Part shown: piece by piece, positions 7,510 to 16,815 of the stretch
How the letters are laid out: the number at the start of each line of letters is the position of its first letter
Position numbering within the stretch: the first letter of the stretch is position 1
Notes under the pieces: generated by a model
Seen by the model: only the letters and a program-made list of their open reading frames with translations
Database searches by the model: none
What the model was told of the DNA's origin: nothing
Translations under genes and position numbers: made by a program
Origin: Lachnospiraceae bacterium
GTDB lineage: Bacteria > Bacillota > Clostridia > Lachnospirales > Lachnospiraceae
Assembly (NCBI GenBank): GCA_017938485.1
Contig: JAGBBM010000052.1
Location: 1-43,768, forward strand
DNA: 43,768 bases
Reading direction: 5' to 3'

Positions 7510-10125
7510 ATGAACAACGATATGGGAGAAAGAACAACGTACTTTGACGCTTCCATGATGGAACAATATCAGCAACAGTACCAGCAGGCGTCTGGCTCTG
7601 GTTCGGCGAAGAATGTGCTTGTTATTGCTGATAAAAGTGGTGTAAAAGAATTGGATATGAGTTCATATTCAGAGGCGACTTATACCTTCGGACGTTCCAA
7701 TGATAACAGTATAGTTATCGATTCAGAGATAGTGTCAGGTCAACATGGTGAGATATGTATCAGCCAGGGGTTATTTTACATTAAGGACAACAACAGTTCC
7801 AATGGAACATATATTGCTTATGGTCAGCAATATACCAAGGCTATCGCTGGTCAGTATTATGGCGGTGACGGCAATGATATGATTATAAGACTTGGTACCA
7901 CTAAGTCTATAAATGGTATGGATTCAGTGCTTATGCTTTATGATAGCAATGCATCTTCAGGTACATGGAGAAGCTACGACCTTCATGAAGGTGATAACAG
8001 TATTGGTCGTGCCGATAACTGTGATATCAAGCTTAAGAACGTTGCAGTATCTCGTTTGCATGCTGGAATAAGATGTATGAATGGAGAAGCATATATCTTT
8101 GATAACAAGTCTACAAACGGTGTATTCGTAAACGGAATCAAGATAGACAGACCATATAAGCTAGGCGATAAAGACATATTCACTATATTGAATACTATAT
8201 TTATTTATACTGGTAACAAGGTATTCTATAAGGTTAAGCCAGAAGGTATTGCTCTTGAGATTCGTAAGCTTAACAAAGAGGTTCCATCTAAGAATGGAAA
8301 GAAGACAATTCTTGACAAGGTTGATTGTAGCATAGGAGCCAATGAATTCGTTGCTATTATCGGCGGTTCTGGTGCAGGTAAGACAACTCTTATGACTGCT
8401 ATGAGTGGTTTCGATACAGATGTAACAGGTGATGTATACTGTAATGGAATCAACTTAAGAGAAAACTTCCAGACCTTGAAGAATATTATTGGATTTGTTC
8501 CTCAGCAGGATATTATCTATGAAAATATTACTCTTAAGAAGATGCTTTACTATACAGCAAAGCTCAAGATGCCTGAGGATACATCAAAAGCAGAGATTGA
8601 TGCCCGTATAAGAGATGTACTTTCTATGGTTGAACTTCTCGACCATCAGGATACATATATAAGAAGACTTTCAGGTGGTCAGAAGAAGAGAGCAAGTATT
8701 GCGGTAGAGCTTCTTGCAAACCCAGGACTTTTCTTCTTGGATGAGCCAACATCAGGCCTTGACCCTGGAACAGAGCAGCACTTGATGCATACTCTTAGCA
8801 AGCTTTCAAAGGATCAGGAAAAGACTATCATCATGGTTACGCATACAACTAATAACCTTCACCTTTGTGACAAGGTTATTATTATGGGTTACGGCGGTAG
8901 ACTTTGCTACTGTGGAAAGCCAGAGGGTATAAAAGATTTCTTCTCAACAGATGATATTGTAGAAGTGTATGATAAGATTACTGCTGATACAAAGGCATGG
9001 GAAGCTAGATTTAAGGCTTCTGGTATTAACAAGCTTGGAAATGAAACTGGTTCTGAATCAGGCAAAGAGATTAAGCCAAGAAAGGTTAGTAGTATCAACC
9101 AGCTTTCAGTTCTTATTAGAAGATATTTAACCCTTATCAAGAATGATATGGAAAGACTTGCTATGATATTCCTTCAACCTGTGCTTATAGGTTTACTTAT
9201 GGCACTTGTTGCGGAAGATGGCATATATGAGAAGATGTTTGAAACAAGGTCTATACTCTTTGCTCTTATGAGCGCAGGTATATGGATGGGTCTTTTCAAT
9301 ACCATTCAAGAGATTTACAAAGAACGAGTCATACTTAAACGAGAATATATGGCTAACCTGAAACTACCTGTATATATGCTTTCTAAGTATATAGTTCAGG
9401 CTCTTATCGCTATGGTACAGGCAATTATTCTTATAGCTGTATTTGTTGTTGTTAAGGGTGCACCTGCTTGTGATGGAGTACTTGTATCCAATGCAGTTGT
9501 TGAGATGATGGTTACATTATTTGTAACTATATATGTATCTGCAAGTTTTGGTCTTCTTATATCAGCTATATCAAAAAATGGCGACAGAGCTATGACCATT
9601 GCACCATTTATACTTATTATACAGCTTTTATTCTCAGGAATTCTCTTCTCTCTTGATGGTGTTACTGAGAAGGTTTCTTACTTTACATTTAGCCGTTGGT
9701 CTATGGAAGCCCTTGGAAGTACCAATGGATTAAATGACCTTGAAGGAGTAGGAGAGGAAGCTGCTGCAGAGGCAGAGGCTGAAGCTCAGGAGAAACAGGA
9801 TGAACTTATTGCTGATTGTAACGAGATGATTGCATCTATGCAGGACGCATATGATGAGACTATCAATCAGCTTCAGGATTCAGTTGAGTACTATTCTCTC
9901 TATACAAGTGACCCTCAATCCTTTGATGAATATGTGTCCGACCCTGTGACGGTAGAAGTTGAAGAAGAGGAGGAAACTGAGGAAGAGGAAGAAGAACCAG
10001 ACCAGATGTTTGTTCGTACAAATGGTCATATGGCTAAATGCTGGGGACTTTTATTTGGAGTTACATTCCTTTTTGCCGGTGTAAGTATAGCTGTTCTTAC
10101 TAAGCTTAAGGATGAGCAGAGATAA
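7510..10125 (+). CDS. Two-FHA-domain ABC transporter, ATPase fused to ABC-2 (ABCG-type) permease
   Basis: This is an 871-residue half-transporter with phosphothreonine-reading modules. The first FHA domain (about 36-135) has GRS 61-63, SGQH 76-79 and SSNG 96-99. The second (about 150-232) is more canonical: GR 166-167, SRLH 181-184, STNG 201-204. The ATPase (about 245-480) has Walker A GGSGAGKTT (285-293), signature LSGGQ (387-391), Walker B LFFLDEP (407-413) and an H-loop VTHTT. An ABC-2 membrane domain follows from about 550, with a large extracytoplasmic loop before the last segment that carries a Glu-rich tract (about 816-833). The substrate is unknown. FHA-ABC fusions are a known bacterial type, usually linked to Ser/Thr kinase signalling. 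Only 30 bases separate the ftsZ terminator from the ATG, so no separate promoter is evident. Confidence 0.9.
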   Translation: MNNDMGERTTYFDASMMEQYQQQYQQASGSGSAKNVLVIADKSGVKELDMSSYSEATYTFGRSNDNSIVIDSEIVSGQHGEICISQGLFYIKDNNSSNGTYIAYGQQYTKAIAGQYYGGDGNDMIIRLGTTKSINGMDSVLMLYDSNASSGTWRSYDLHEGDNSIGRADNCDIKLKNVAVSRLHAGIRCMNGEAYIFDNKSTNGVFVNGIKIDRPYKLGDKDIFTILNTIFIYTGNKVFYKVKPEGIALEIRKLNKEVPSKNGKKTILDKVDCSIGANEFVAIIGGSGAGKTTLMTAMSGFDTDVTGDVYCNGINLRENFQTLKNIIGFVPQQDIIYENITLKKMLYYTAKLKMPEDTSKAEIDARIRDVLSMVELLDHQDTYIRRLSGGQKKRASIAVELLANPGLFFLDEPTSGLDPGTEQHLMHTLSKLSKDQEKTIIMVTHTTNNLHLCDKVIIMGYGGRLCYCGKPEGIKDFFSTDDIVEVYDKITADTKAWEARFKASGINKLGNETGSESGKEIKPRKVSSINQLSVLIRRYLTLIKNDMERLAMIFLQPVLIGLLMALVAEDGIYEKMFETRSILFALMSAGIWMGLFNTIQEIYKERVILKREYMANLKLPVYMLSKYIVQALIAMVQAIILIAVFVVVKGAPACDGVLVSNAVVEMMVTLFVTIYVSASFGLLISAISKNGDRAMTIAPFILIIQLLFSGILFSLDGVTEKVSYFTFSRWSMEALGSTNGLNDLEGVGEEAAAEAEAEAQEKQDELIADCNEMIASMQDAYDETINQLQDSVEYYSLYTSDPQSFDEYVSDPVTVEVEEEEETEEEEEEPDQMFVRTNGHMAKCWGLLFGVTFLFAGVSIAVLTKLKDEQR

Positions 10126-10148
10126 TATATATTTCATATAATTTCTAT

Positions 10149-10190
10149 AAGAGGTATCACGCTACATTTTATAGTGTGATACCTCTTTTG
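10149..10190 (+). terminator. Rho-independent terminator after the FHA-ABC transporter
   Basis: AAGAGGTATCAC (10149-10160) pairs perfectly with GTGATACCTCTT (10176-10187) around a 15-base loop and runs into TTTTG. It starts 23 bases after the transporter stop. Confidence 0.8.
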
Positions 10191-10204
10191 ATTGTATGAT
10201 TATA

Positions 10205-10238
10205 TTGAAAAATCACTGCTTATGGTATACAATATAAT
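10205..10238 (+). promoter_or_regulatory. Possible promoter for the transglycosylase-nnr-alr run
   Basis: The gap between the terminator and the next gene holds TTGAAA at 10205-10210, then TGGTATACA (10224-10231, extended -10 style, 15-base spacer) and TATAAT at 10233-10238 (22-base spacer). Neither pairing has ideal spacing. A promoter here is expected because transcription from upstream is terminated, but the exact elements are uncertain. Confidence 0.35.
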
Positions 10239-10278
10239 AGATATTTTGTGGTTTGGATTTATCCTATAAGGAGGAACT

Positions 10279-11181
10279 ATGATTTATATAGATGGATATG
10301 GTTATGTAAACAATAATATATATGCCACAGAAAATGTAGCTGGGGTTACTAATCCAACATCTGCCACTGATACATCGAATACATTGACAGATACTTTTGA
10401 GGATATACTTGCAACTGAGACAGCTAATTTAGAGGCACAGGAAAAGACCTATAACCTAAATGACATATTTAAAGAGGCATCAGAAAAGTATAATATTTCA
10501 GAGGATTTACTTAAGGCTATCGCTTACAATGAGTCACGTTTTAAACCGGATGTTACGTCCTATGCGGGAGCTATGGGGATTATGCAGCTTATGCCTTCCA
10601 CAGCCAAGTATCTTGGTGTAGAAGATGCCTACGACCCATATGACAATATCATGGGTGGAGCGAAGCTTCTTAGTCAGTTGTCCGAGATGTATGACGGTAA
10701 CGAAAAACTTATGATTGCAGCATATAATGCAGGCGCTGGTAATGTTGAAAAATATGGTGGAGTACCACCTTTTAAAGAAACTCAAAATTATGTAGAAAAG
10801 GTACTTAATACATTGAATACCGGCGTTAACACTGATGGTATAGTTGTGACTGCAAGAGTAGATGATAAAGCAGGTAACACGGTGAATGACAGTGCTATGG
10901 CGGCTGTAAATGGTGCAACATCAACAGATATATTATCTGAAAATGCATCAATTCAAAATACCGGCATGAGTAAGCTCGTATCAGATGCTTTGAGTGAAAG
11001 ATTTACATATGATGAGTACAAGCTTCTTATGACTTATTTTGAGCAGATGCTTGATATAATACAGAGTATGGGCGAGGATAACTCTTCATCTAATGAGGAA
11101 GAGGATGACTCCTTGGCGGATCTTTTTAGATTAGGTGGAAGTAACATAGTATACAATAAATCCACAATCAACTTATTATAA
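10279..11181 (+). CDS. Lytic transglycosylase domain protein (SLT type), no signal peptide
   Basis: The SLT-type domain (about residues 60-175) should cleave the MurNAc-GlcNAc bond of peptidoglycan, giving anhydro-muropeptides. Visible motifs are AIAYNESRFKP with catalytic Glu85, GAMGIMQLMPSTA, and AYNAGAGNVEKYGG. The first 60 residues are Asn/Thr/Ala-rich and look disordered, and the C-terminal 100 residues end in a Ser/Asn/Glu-rich acidic region. No hydrophobic signal peptide or membrane segment is present, which is odd for a wall hydrolase. AAGGAGGAA just before ATG 10279 fixes the start. It leads a gene run with nnr and alr 24 bases downstream. Confidence 0.88.
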   Translation: MIYIDGYGYVNNNIYATENVAGVTNPTSATDTSNTLTDTFEDILATETANLEAQEKTYNLNDIFKEASEKYNISEDLLKAIAYNESRFKPDVTSYAGAMGIMQLMPSTAKYLGVEDAYDPYDNIMGGAKLLSQLSEMYDGNEKLMIAAYNAGAGNVEKYGGVPPFKETQNYVEKVLNTLNTGVNTDGIVVTARVDDKAGNTVNDSAMAAVNGATSTDILSENASIQNTGMSKLVSDALSERFTYDEYKLLMTYFEQMLDIIQSMGEDNSSSNEEEDDSLADLFRLGGSNIVYNKSTINLL

Positions 11182-11205
11182 TATTTACACATAGGGGAAT
11201 TTGTC

Positions 11206-12717
11206 ATGAAATATATTGTTAGTGGCGAGGAGATGTCACGTATAGATGATTACACAGTTAATAATGTTGGTTTACCACAGATGGTTCTTATGGAAAGAGC
11301 GGCTCTTGAGATATATGGATTTATCAAGTCTAAGTATCAAAGAAGTGCAAGAATTCTTGTGGTTGTAGAAAGCGGTAACAATGGTGGTGATGGCGTAGCT
11401 GTTGCCAGAATGCTAAAGAGTGATGGTTATGATGTAGAGGTTTATTGGGTTAATGGCCTTAATAAGACTAGTGATGCTTTCGAACAACAAAGAAATATTG
11501 CTAAGAAGATGGGAGTCAAATTCGTTGATGAGATAGTTAACTATGGATATGATGTAGTAGTTGACGGTATATTTGGTGTGGGCCTTAATCGTATAGTTAC
11601 AGGCAAGCAGGCGGAGGCTATTAACCTTATCAATGATATAGACGCATATACTATAGCTATTGATATACCTTCTGGTATTGATTCAAAGACAGGATTTGTT
11701 CTTGGCTGTGCTGTAAGAGCAGATGCAACAATTACATTTGAGCATATCAAAATCGGTATGCTTATGGGCATTGGTTATGAATATAGCGGTAAGGTGATTA
11801 TAGCTAACATAGGATTTCCTAAGACTGCAGTAGATTTTGTAGAACCAAAGCTTTATACCTATGATGAGGAAGATGTGGAGAAATTACTTCCTTATCGTAA
11901 GTCAGATTCACATAAGGGTAGTTATGGTAAGATAAGTGTTATCGGTGGATGTAAGAATATGGCTGGAGCACCTATGTTTGCTGCAGAAGCGTCCTATAGA
12001 ATGGGATGTGGTTTGGTAAAGATTTGTACTGTGGAGGAAAATCGCGAGATTATCCAGACAAAGCTTCCGGAGGCTCTTCTTGGAACTTACGATTCAAAAG
12101 ATAAGGAATCAATAAGAGAAGCTCTTAGGTCAACTCTTTCCTGGTCTGACGTAATTGTATTAGGTCCTGGACTTGGCACAGAGGAATCATCTTCTTATAT
12201 CGTTGAGAGAGTTCTTAGGAAATTTGATGGAATAGTTATACTTGACGCAGATGCATTAAATATATTATCTGGTAATTTAGAATGGCTAGAGGATACTCAG
12301 GCAAAGGTTATTATTACACCTCATCTTATGGAAATGTCGCGACTTACTGAGAAAAAGGTTGCTGACATTAAGGAAAATAAGTACGATATCGCTAGAGAAT
12401 TTGCCGACAAATACAATGTTATTGTTGTATTAAAGGATTCAAGAACCATTGTATCAGATGGTGGTAATCAGGCATATATAAATATTACGGGTAATAATGG
12501 CATGGCTACGGGTGGCTCTGGAGATGTGCTTAGTGGTATTATAGCAGGGCTTTGTGGTCAGAATATGGAGCCTTTTGCGGCAGCAAAGCTTGGTGTTTAT
12601 ATGCATGGTATGGCTGGTCAGGAGGCTGCCATAAGTAAGGGCAGATACAGTATGATAGCTAGTGATATAGTTAGAAGTATTACTAGAGTTTTAGAGGGAG
12701 ATTATTATGTTAACTAG
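11206..12717 (+). CDS. nnr: Bifunctional NAD(P)H-hydrate epimerase / ADP-dependent dehydratase
   Basis: This enzyme repairs damaged hydrated NAD(P)H. The N-terminal YjeF_N domain (about 1-210) epimerises the hydrate and shows the NNGGDG motif at residues 58-63. The C-terminal ribokinase-like domain (about 225-500) dehydrates S-NADHX using ADP and shows VLGPGLGTE, LDADALNIL and the NNGMATGGSGDVLSG motif. The 503-residue length is normal for the fused form. The start ATG 11206 follows AGGGGAAT. The last 11 bases overlap the start of alr, a pairing common in Firmicutes, which implies translational coupling. Confidence 0.95.
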   Translation: MKYIVSGEEMSRIDDYTVNNVGLPQMVLMERAALEIYGFIKSKYQRSARILVVVESGNNGGDGVAVARMLKSDGYDVEVYWVNGLNKTSDAFEQQRNIAKKMGVKFVDEIVNYGYDVVVDGIFGVGLNRIVTGKQAEAINLINDIDAYTIAIDIPSGIDSKTGFVLGCAVRADATITFEHIKIGMLMGIGYEYSGKVIIANIGFPKTAVDFVEPKLYTYDEEDVEKLLPYRKSDSHKGSYGKISVIGGCKNMAGAPMFAAEASYRMGCGLVKICTVEENREIIQTKLPEALLGTYDSKDKESIREALRSTLSWSDVIVLGPGLGTEESSSYIVERVLRKFDGIVILDADALNILSGNLEWLEDTQAKVIITPHLMEMSRLTEKKVADIKENKYDIAREFADKYNVIVVLKDSRTIVSDGGNQAYINITGNNGMATGGSGDVLSGIIAGLCGQNMEPFAAAKLGVYMHGMAGQEAAISKGRYSMIASDIVRSITRVLEGDYYVN

Positions 12718-13876
12718 AAGTGTTGGTTACAATAGAATATATGCTAGAATCAACATGGACAATTTGAGATACAATATATCCAAGATGAAATCCCTTAGAA
12801 AGTCTGATATGAAGATTATGACTATTATAAAGGCAGATGCATATGGTCATGGTGCAGTAGAGATAGCTAAAAGAATTAAGGATTTATCAGATTATCATGG
12901 AGTTGCAACTATAGATGAGGCTGTTGAACTTCGTGATGCAGGTATAGATACTCCTATTCTTATAATTGGATATACAGATTCCGAGGATTACGATAAGCTT
13001 CTTGCATATAATATAACACAGGCAGTTTATGATGTGGATGAGTGTAAGAAACTTTCTGATGTGGCTGTTGCTAAGGGTACTAAGGTAAAAGTTCATATAA
13101 AGGTTGATACTGGTATGTCTAGAATAGGCTTTCCTGTAAGTGACGAAGGTATTTCTAAGGCTATTACTTTGAAGGATATGCCGGGTATTGAAATTGAGGG
13201 TATATTTACCCATTATGCCAAGGCAGATGAGGTTAATAAAAACTATTCTTATGAACAAAAGAAAAAGTTTTTGCATTTTATAGAGAGTCTGGAACAAGCC
13301 GGTATTACATTTTCCTTAAAGCATATTGATAATAGTGCTGGCACCATGGAGATGAATGATGATGATTTTGATATGGTAAGATTAGGTATTGTTACATATG
13401 GCTTGTATCCTTCAGAGGAGATAGACAGATCTGTGGTTATAAAACCAGTTATGTCTTTGATTGCCCATGTATCTCATGTAAAAACTCTTCCTGCTGGTGT
13501 AGGTGTAAGCTATGGATGGACTTACGTAACTTGCAAGGAAACCAAGATAGCTACAATTACGGCAGGATATGCGGATGGATATCCGAGAGCTCTTTCTAAT
13601 AAGGGTAGAGTTATTATAAATGGTCAGTATGCTCCTATTATCGGTAGAGTATGTATGGATCAATTTATGATTGATGTTACCAATATACCCGATGTTTCAG
13701 TTAAGGATGAGGTTATCCTTATAGGTGGAACAGAAGATAAGTATATATCTGTAGAGGAAGTTGCAGCTCCTGCAGAAAGCTTTAACTACGAATTGGTTTG
13801 TAATATAAGTAGAAGAGTGCCAAGAGTGTATTATGAGGGTGGCAAAGATACAGAGGAAGCAAATTACCTTTTATAA
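12707..13876 (+). CDS. alr: Alanine racemase
   Basis: Alr is a cytoplasmic PLP enzyme that interconverts L- and D-alanine and supplies D-Ala for the peptidoglycan stem peptide. The 389 residues match the family length. The PLP lysine is K42 in IKADAYGHGA, and the second catalytic base is Tyr269 in GVSYGWTY. Other family marks are TGMSRIGF and the RVCMDQFMIDV stretch. ATG 12707 lies inside the end of nnr with AGAGGGAG 6 bases upstream. A mazF-type toxin gene follows, as in Bacillus subtilis, but without the antitoxin gene found there. Confidence 0.96.
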   Translation: MLTRSVGYNRIYARINMDNLRYNISKMKSLRKSDMKIMTIIKADAYGHGAVEIAKRIKDLSDYHGVATIDEAVELRDAGIDTPILIIGYTDSEDYDKLLAYNITQAVYDVDECKKLSDVAVAKGTKVKVHIKVDTGMSRIGFPVSDEGISKAITLKDMPGIEIEGIFTHYAKADEVNKNYSYEQKKKFLHFIESLEQAGITFSLKHIDNSAGTMEMNDDDFDMVRLGIVTYGLYPSEEIDRSVVIKPVMSLIAHVSHVKTLPAGVGVSYGWTYVTCKETKIATITAGYADGYPRALSNKGRVIINGQYAPIIGRVCMDQFMIDVTNIPDVSVKDEVILIGGTEDKYISVEEVAAPAESFNYELVCNISRRVPRVYYEGGKDTEEANYLL

Positions 13877-13898
13877 ATAATTTGAATACACACGCTTA

Positions 13899-13927
13899 TT
13901 GTTGGAAATACTTTCATTAGTTAAATA
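13899..13927 (+). promoter_or_regulatory. Possible promoter upstream of mazF
   Basis: TTGTTG at 13899-13904 and TAAATA at 13922-13927 are spaced by 17 bases in the 73-base gap after alr. The match is weak, and readthrough from alr would also serve the gene. Confidence 0.3.
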
Positions 13928-13949
13928 AGACAACAGGAGTGTGAAATCA

Positions 13950-14291
13950 TTGATAATTAGACGAGGCGATATATATTATGCAGATTTACGCCCGGTTATA
14001 GGCTCAGAACAGGGTGGTATAAGACCAGTACTTATTATACAGAACGAAGCAGGCAATAAACATAGCTCCACAGTTATTATAGCTGCCATAACATCTCAGT
14101 TACACAAGGCAAAGCTACCTACACATGTGGAACTTGATTCAAGGTATTGCGATATAGCTAAGGATTCTGTTATACTACTAGAGCAGGTGAGAACAATTGA
14201 TAAACAAAGGCTTAAAGAAAAGGTTTGTCATTTGGATAATCAAATTATAAACAGAGTAAATGAAGCCTTAAGGATAAGCCTTGAATTATAA
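13950..14291 (+). CDS. mazF: MazF/PemK-family endoribonuclease toxin
   Basis: MazF-like toxins cut mRNA at short specific sites. The 113-residue protein begins [16 protein letters not shown] and carries the family hallmarks [15 protein letters not shown] and VIIAAITSQ, including the Arg and Thr/Ser residues of the active site. The frame opens at GTG 13941, but that codon touches the AGGAG ribosome site (13935-13939). TTG 13950 has a 10-base spacer and gives the normal family N-terminus. No MazE/NdoAI-like antitoxin is encoded in the 73 bases between alr and this gene, nor just downstream. It may be regulated by a distant antitoxin or be tolerated without one. Confidence 0.92.
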   Translation: MIIRRGDIYYADLRPVIGSEQGGIRPVLIIQNEAGNKHSSTVIIAAITSQLHKAKLPTHVELDSRYCDIAKDSVILLEQVRTIDKQRLKEKVCHLDNQIINRVNEALRISLEL

Positions 14292-14308
14292 AAAAGGAGA
14301 AATACATT

Positions 14309-15157
14309 ATGTCCCAAAGTGGTCCCAGTAGCTTTAAAAAGTTATTTTCAAAAAAAGTAGATGAGGAAAAGGTAGAAGAAGAAATTCTATCCATGGTTGA
14401 GGAAGGACACGAACAAGGTGTAATTGAAGAGACTGAGGTAGAGATGATTTCCAACATATTTGAGTTTAGCGATATGGATGCTAAGGATATCATGACTAAC
14501 CGACAGAAGATTATTGCCATGGAAAATACCCTTTTAGTAGATGAGGCCTTAGAGTTTGTACTTGCTAACAGCTATTCCAGATATCCGGTGTATGAGGAAG
14601 ATATAGATAATATCATTGGAGTTATACATCTGAAGGACTTGGTTGCTACATATATGAACAACCCGAAGACATCTATAACTGAAGTTATGGAAGAACCCAT
14701 ATTTATACATCCTACATTTAATATATCTAAGCTTCTATCAAAGATGCAAAAAGAGAAGATACATATGTCTGTGGTGGTGGATGAGTACGGTCAGACAGAG
14801 GGTATAGTTTGTATGGAAGATATTATCGAGGAGATAGTAGGTAATATTTTCGATGAGCATGATGAGGAAGAGGAAGCAGATATAAAGCGAGTAAATGAAG
14901 ATGAGTATATAGTTGAGGGTGGTGCATCCCTAAAAGACTTGGAAGATACTATAGATGTAGATTTTCCTGATGAGGATTTTGAAACACTAAACGGATTTTT
15001 ATTATATAAGCTTGGTAGACTTCCTATGGAAGATGAAAAAATAAAGATATCATATGAGGGATATGATTTTATCCCTCTTGAAATATGCGACAAGATGATA
15101 ACGCTTGTCAAAATTATAAAAGATAAAAATTACAAAGATGATGAAGATAAGGAGTAA
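14309..15157 (+). CDS. CBS-pair / CorC_HlyC domain protein (HlyC/CorC family, lacking the membrane domain)
   Basis: The 282-residue soluble protein has an acidic N-terminal helix region (about 15-55), a pair of CBS domains (about 65-190; marked by [25 protein letters not shown] and [12 protein letters not shown]), and a C-terminal transporter-associated CorC_HlyC domain (about 200-275, with [13 protein letters not shown]). Relatives help Mg/Co efflux or are annotated as hemolysins. It lacks the DUF21 membrane domain and so resembles CorC more than CorB. The precise role is unknown. AAAAAGGAGAAA precedes ATG 14309, and yebC starts 5 bases after its stop. Confidence 0.9.
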   Translation: MSQSGPSSFKKLFSKKVDEEKVEEEILSMVEEGHEQGVIEETEVEMISNIFEFSDMDAKDIMTNRQKIIAMENTLLVDEALEFVLANSYSRYPVYEEDIDNIIGVIHLKDLVATYMNNPKTSITEVMEEPIFIHPTFNISKLLSKMQKEKIHMSVVVDEYGQTEGIVCMEDIIEEIVGNIFDEHDEEEEADIKRVNEDEYIVEGGASLKDLEDTIDVDFPDEDFETLNGFLLYKLGRLPMEDEKIKISYEGYDFIPLEICDKMITLVKIIKDKNYKDDEDKE

Positions 15158-15162
15158 CTAAT

Positions 15163-15891
15163 ATGTCAGGACATTCAAAATTTGCCAATATCAAGCATAA
15201 GAAGGAGAAAAATGACGCTGCCAAGGGTAAGATATTTACTATTATTGGTAGAGAAATTGCTGTAGCAGTAAAGGAGGGTGGTCCAGACCCTGCCAATAAC
15301 AGTAAGCTTCGTGATGTAATAGCTAAGGCTAAGTCAAACAATATGCCTAACGATACTATCGATAGAGGTATCAAGAAGGCAGCAGGTGACCTTGGTTCAG
15401 TTAATTATGTTGGTATCACTTATGAAGGATATGGCCCAAATGGTACAGCTATTATTGTAAATGCACTTACAGATAACAAGAACAGAACTGCTTCAAATGT
15501 GAGAAATGCTTTCACTAAGGGGGGCGGAAATGTTGGTACAACAGGTTGTGTATCATATATGTTTGATGAGAAGGGTCAGATTATCATAGATAAGGAAGAG
15601 TGTTCTATGGACGCAGATGACCTTATGATGATAGCTCTCGATGCCGGTGCAGAGGATTTTGCAGAGGAAGAGGATAGTTTTGAGATTATCACAGCTCCAG
15701 CAGATTTTTCTGTTGTAAGAGAAACTCTTGAAAAAGAGGGTATTCCTATGGCTTCAGCTGAGGTTACTATGATACCTCAGAATTATGTAGAGTTAACTAA
15801 CGAGGATGACATCAAGAAGATGAATAAGATTCTTGATTTACTCGATGAGGATGACGACGTGCAAAGCGTTTACCACAATTGGGATGAGTAA
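15163..15891 (+). CDS. yebC: YebC/PmpR-family protein
   Basis: YebC-family proteins have been described as DNA-binding transcription regulators and, more recently, as translation factors that relieve ribosome stalling at difficult peptide motifs. The 242-residue protein has the invariant N-terminus [21 protein letters not shown], the acidic tail and the TAS domain with [21 protein letters not shown]. The length is typical. The start ATG 15163 follows AAGGAGT, which overlaps the stop of the CBS gene, so coupling is likely. Confidence 0.95.
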   Translation: MSGHSKFANIKHKKEKNDAAKGKIFTIIGREIAVAVKEGGPDPANNSKLRDVIAKAKSNNMPNDTIDRGIKKAAGDLGSVNYVGITYEGYGPNGTAIIVNALTDNKNRTASNVRNAFTKGGGNVGTTGCVSYMFDEKGQIIIDKEECSMDADDLMMIALDAGAEDFAEEEDSFEIITAPADFSVVRETLEKEGIPMASAEVTMIPQNYVELTNEDDIKKMNKILDLLDEDDDVQSVYHNWDE

Positions 15892-15919
15892 AATATAAGT
15901 TGCTTAGGGAGAGTATAAT

Positions 15920-16780
15920 ATGCCTTTATTAGTTTTCTTTTTAATATGGTATTTTGGGTTTGCCAGAAATAATCCCAATACATATAAAAAGATAGATGGA
16001 AAAGTGGGGAAGATTATAACTGCATTGATTTTGTTCAGTGTGTTTGGTTCGTTTATACCTTCCTTCTTTGGCTTGTCCATAGCTTTAATTGTACTGCTTG
16101 TTACATTTAGCCCTGTGATTATTTTTTTCTCCATAATAGCTAAGTTATTTGGCATAGGAAAAAATAAGAACAAAGGGTACAAAGATAGTTCGGTTTTAGG
16201 TGCGGTTTCTTCTGCGAAGGCCAATGTTGCAACTGGTCTTACAAGGTCTGTGCCAAAACGAAAAAAGATTCTTAAGAAGTTTAACAAGAAGTATGGTTTG
16301 AATCTTTTGGATGAGGAAATAGATAGGATAGTAGATGCTTCATATCTATATCTGGCATGGGGAAAAGAGATATACGATATGCAAAACAACTACGATACTA
16401 TATCCCAGTGGTATGTGGGTAATACAGGATGGCTTAGAGCATATATGAAGGTTTTTCCTGTCCATACTATATCCTCTGATTTTGCAAGGCAAAGAGAAAT
16501 TTGCTTAGAAACCTTTACTCAGATATTTGATGAGATTAATCCTGGTTCATTTGGGACAGTGGAAGATTGTATAGAGGCAATAAATAACGAATATTTTTCC
16601 TCTTTTGATGAGACTACATTTATGGTTGTGTATAGATTTCTTGAAGGTGCCGGCAAAAAGTATAATTTACCATCTCTTGGTATTATTAGAAACGAGTCAG
16701 AGCTGGATAAGCTTAGAAAGAAGTATGACCGTTCAGTAGATGCTATGAAAAAGGATGAGGGAAGAAAACTTAAGATATAA
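15920..16780 (+). CDS. Hypothetical membrane protein with a C-terminal cytoplasmic domain
   Basis: I do not recognise a family. The 286-residue protein has a hydrophobic first segment (about 2-15) and two close hydrophobic segments (about 33-50 and 52-72). A basic stretch follows (GKNKNKG and KRKKILKKFNKKYG), then a soluble alpha/beta-looking C-terminal region of about 180 residues without cofactor motifs. The basic stretch after the membrane segments suggests the C-terminal domain faces the cytoplasm. GGGAGAG before ATG 15920 supports the start. It is the last gene of the plus-strand run and is closed by a terminator shared with the opposing tRNA operon. Confidence 0.75.
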   Translation: MPLLVFFLIWYFGFARNNPNTYKKIDGKVGKIITALILFSVFGSFIPSFFGLSIALIVLLVTFSPVIIFFSIIAKLFGIGKNKNKGYKDSSVLGAVSSAKANVATGLTRSVPKRKKILKKFNKKYGLNLLDEEIDRIVDASYLYLAWGKEIYDMQNNYDTISQWYVGNTGWLRAYMKVFPVHTISSDFARQREICLETFTQIFDEINPGSFGTVEDCIEAINNEYFSSFDETTFMVVYRFLEGAGKKYNLPSLGIIRNESELDKLRKKYDRSVDAMKKDEGRKLKI

Positions 16781-16785
16781 AAAGA

Positions 16786-16813
16786 AAAAGGAGTGTGAAA
16801 ACACTCCTTTTTT
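16786..16813. terminator. Bidirectional Rho-independent terminator
   Basis: AAAAGGAGTGT (16786-16796) pairs perfectly with ACACTCCTTTT (16801-16811) around a GAAA tetraloop, with T-runs on both strands. It ends the yebC-side gene run on the plus strand and the tRNA operon on the minus strand, sitting 3 bases from tRNA-Leu. Confidence 0.9.
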
Positions 16814-16815
16814 AG

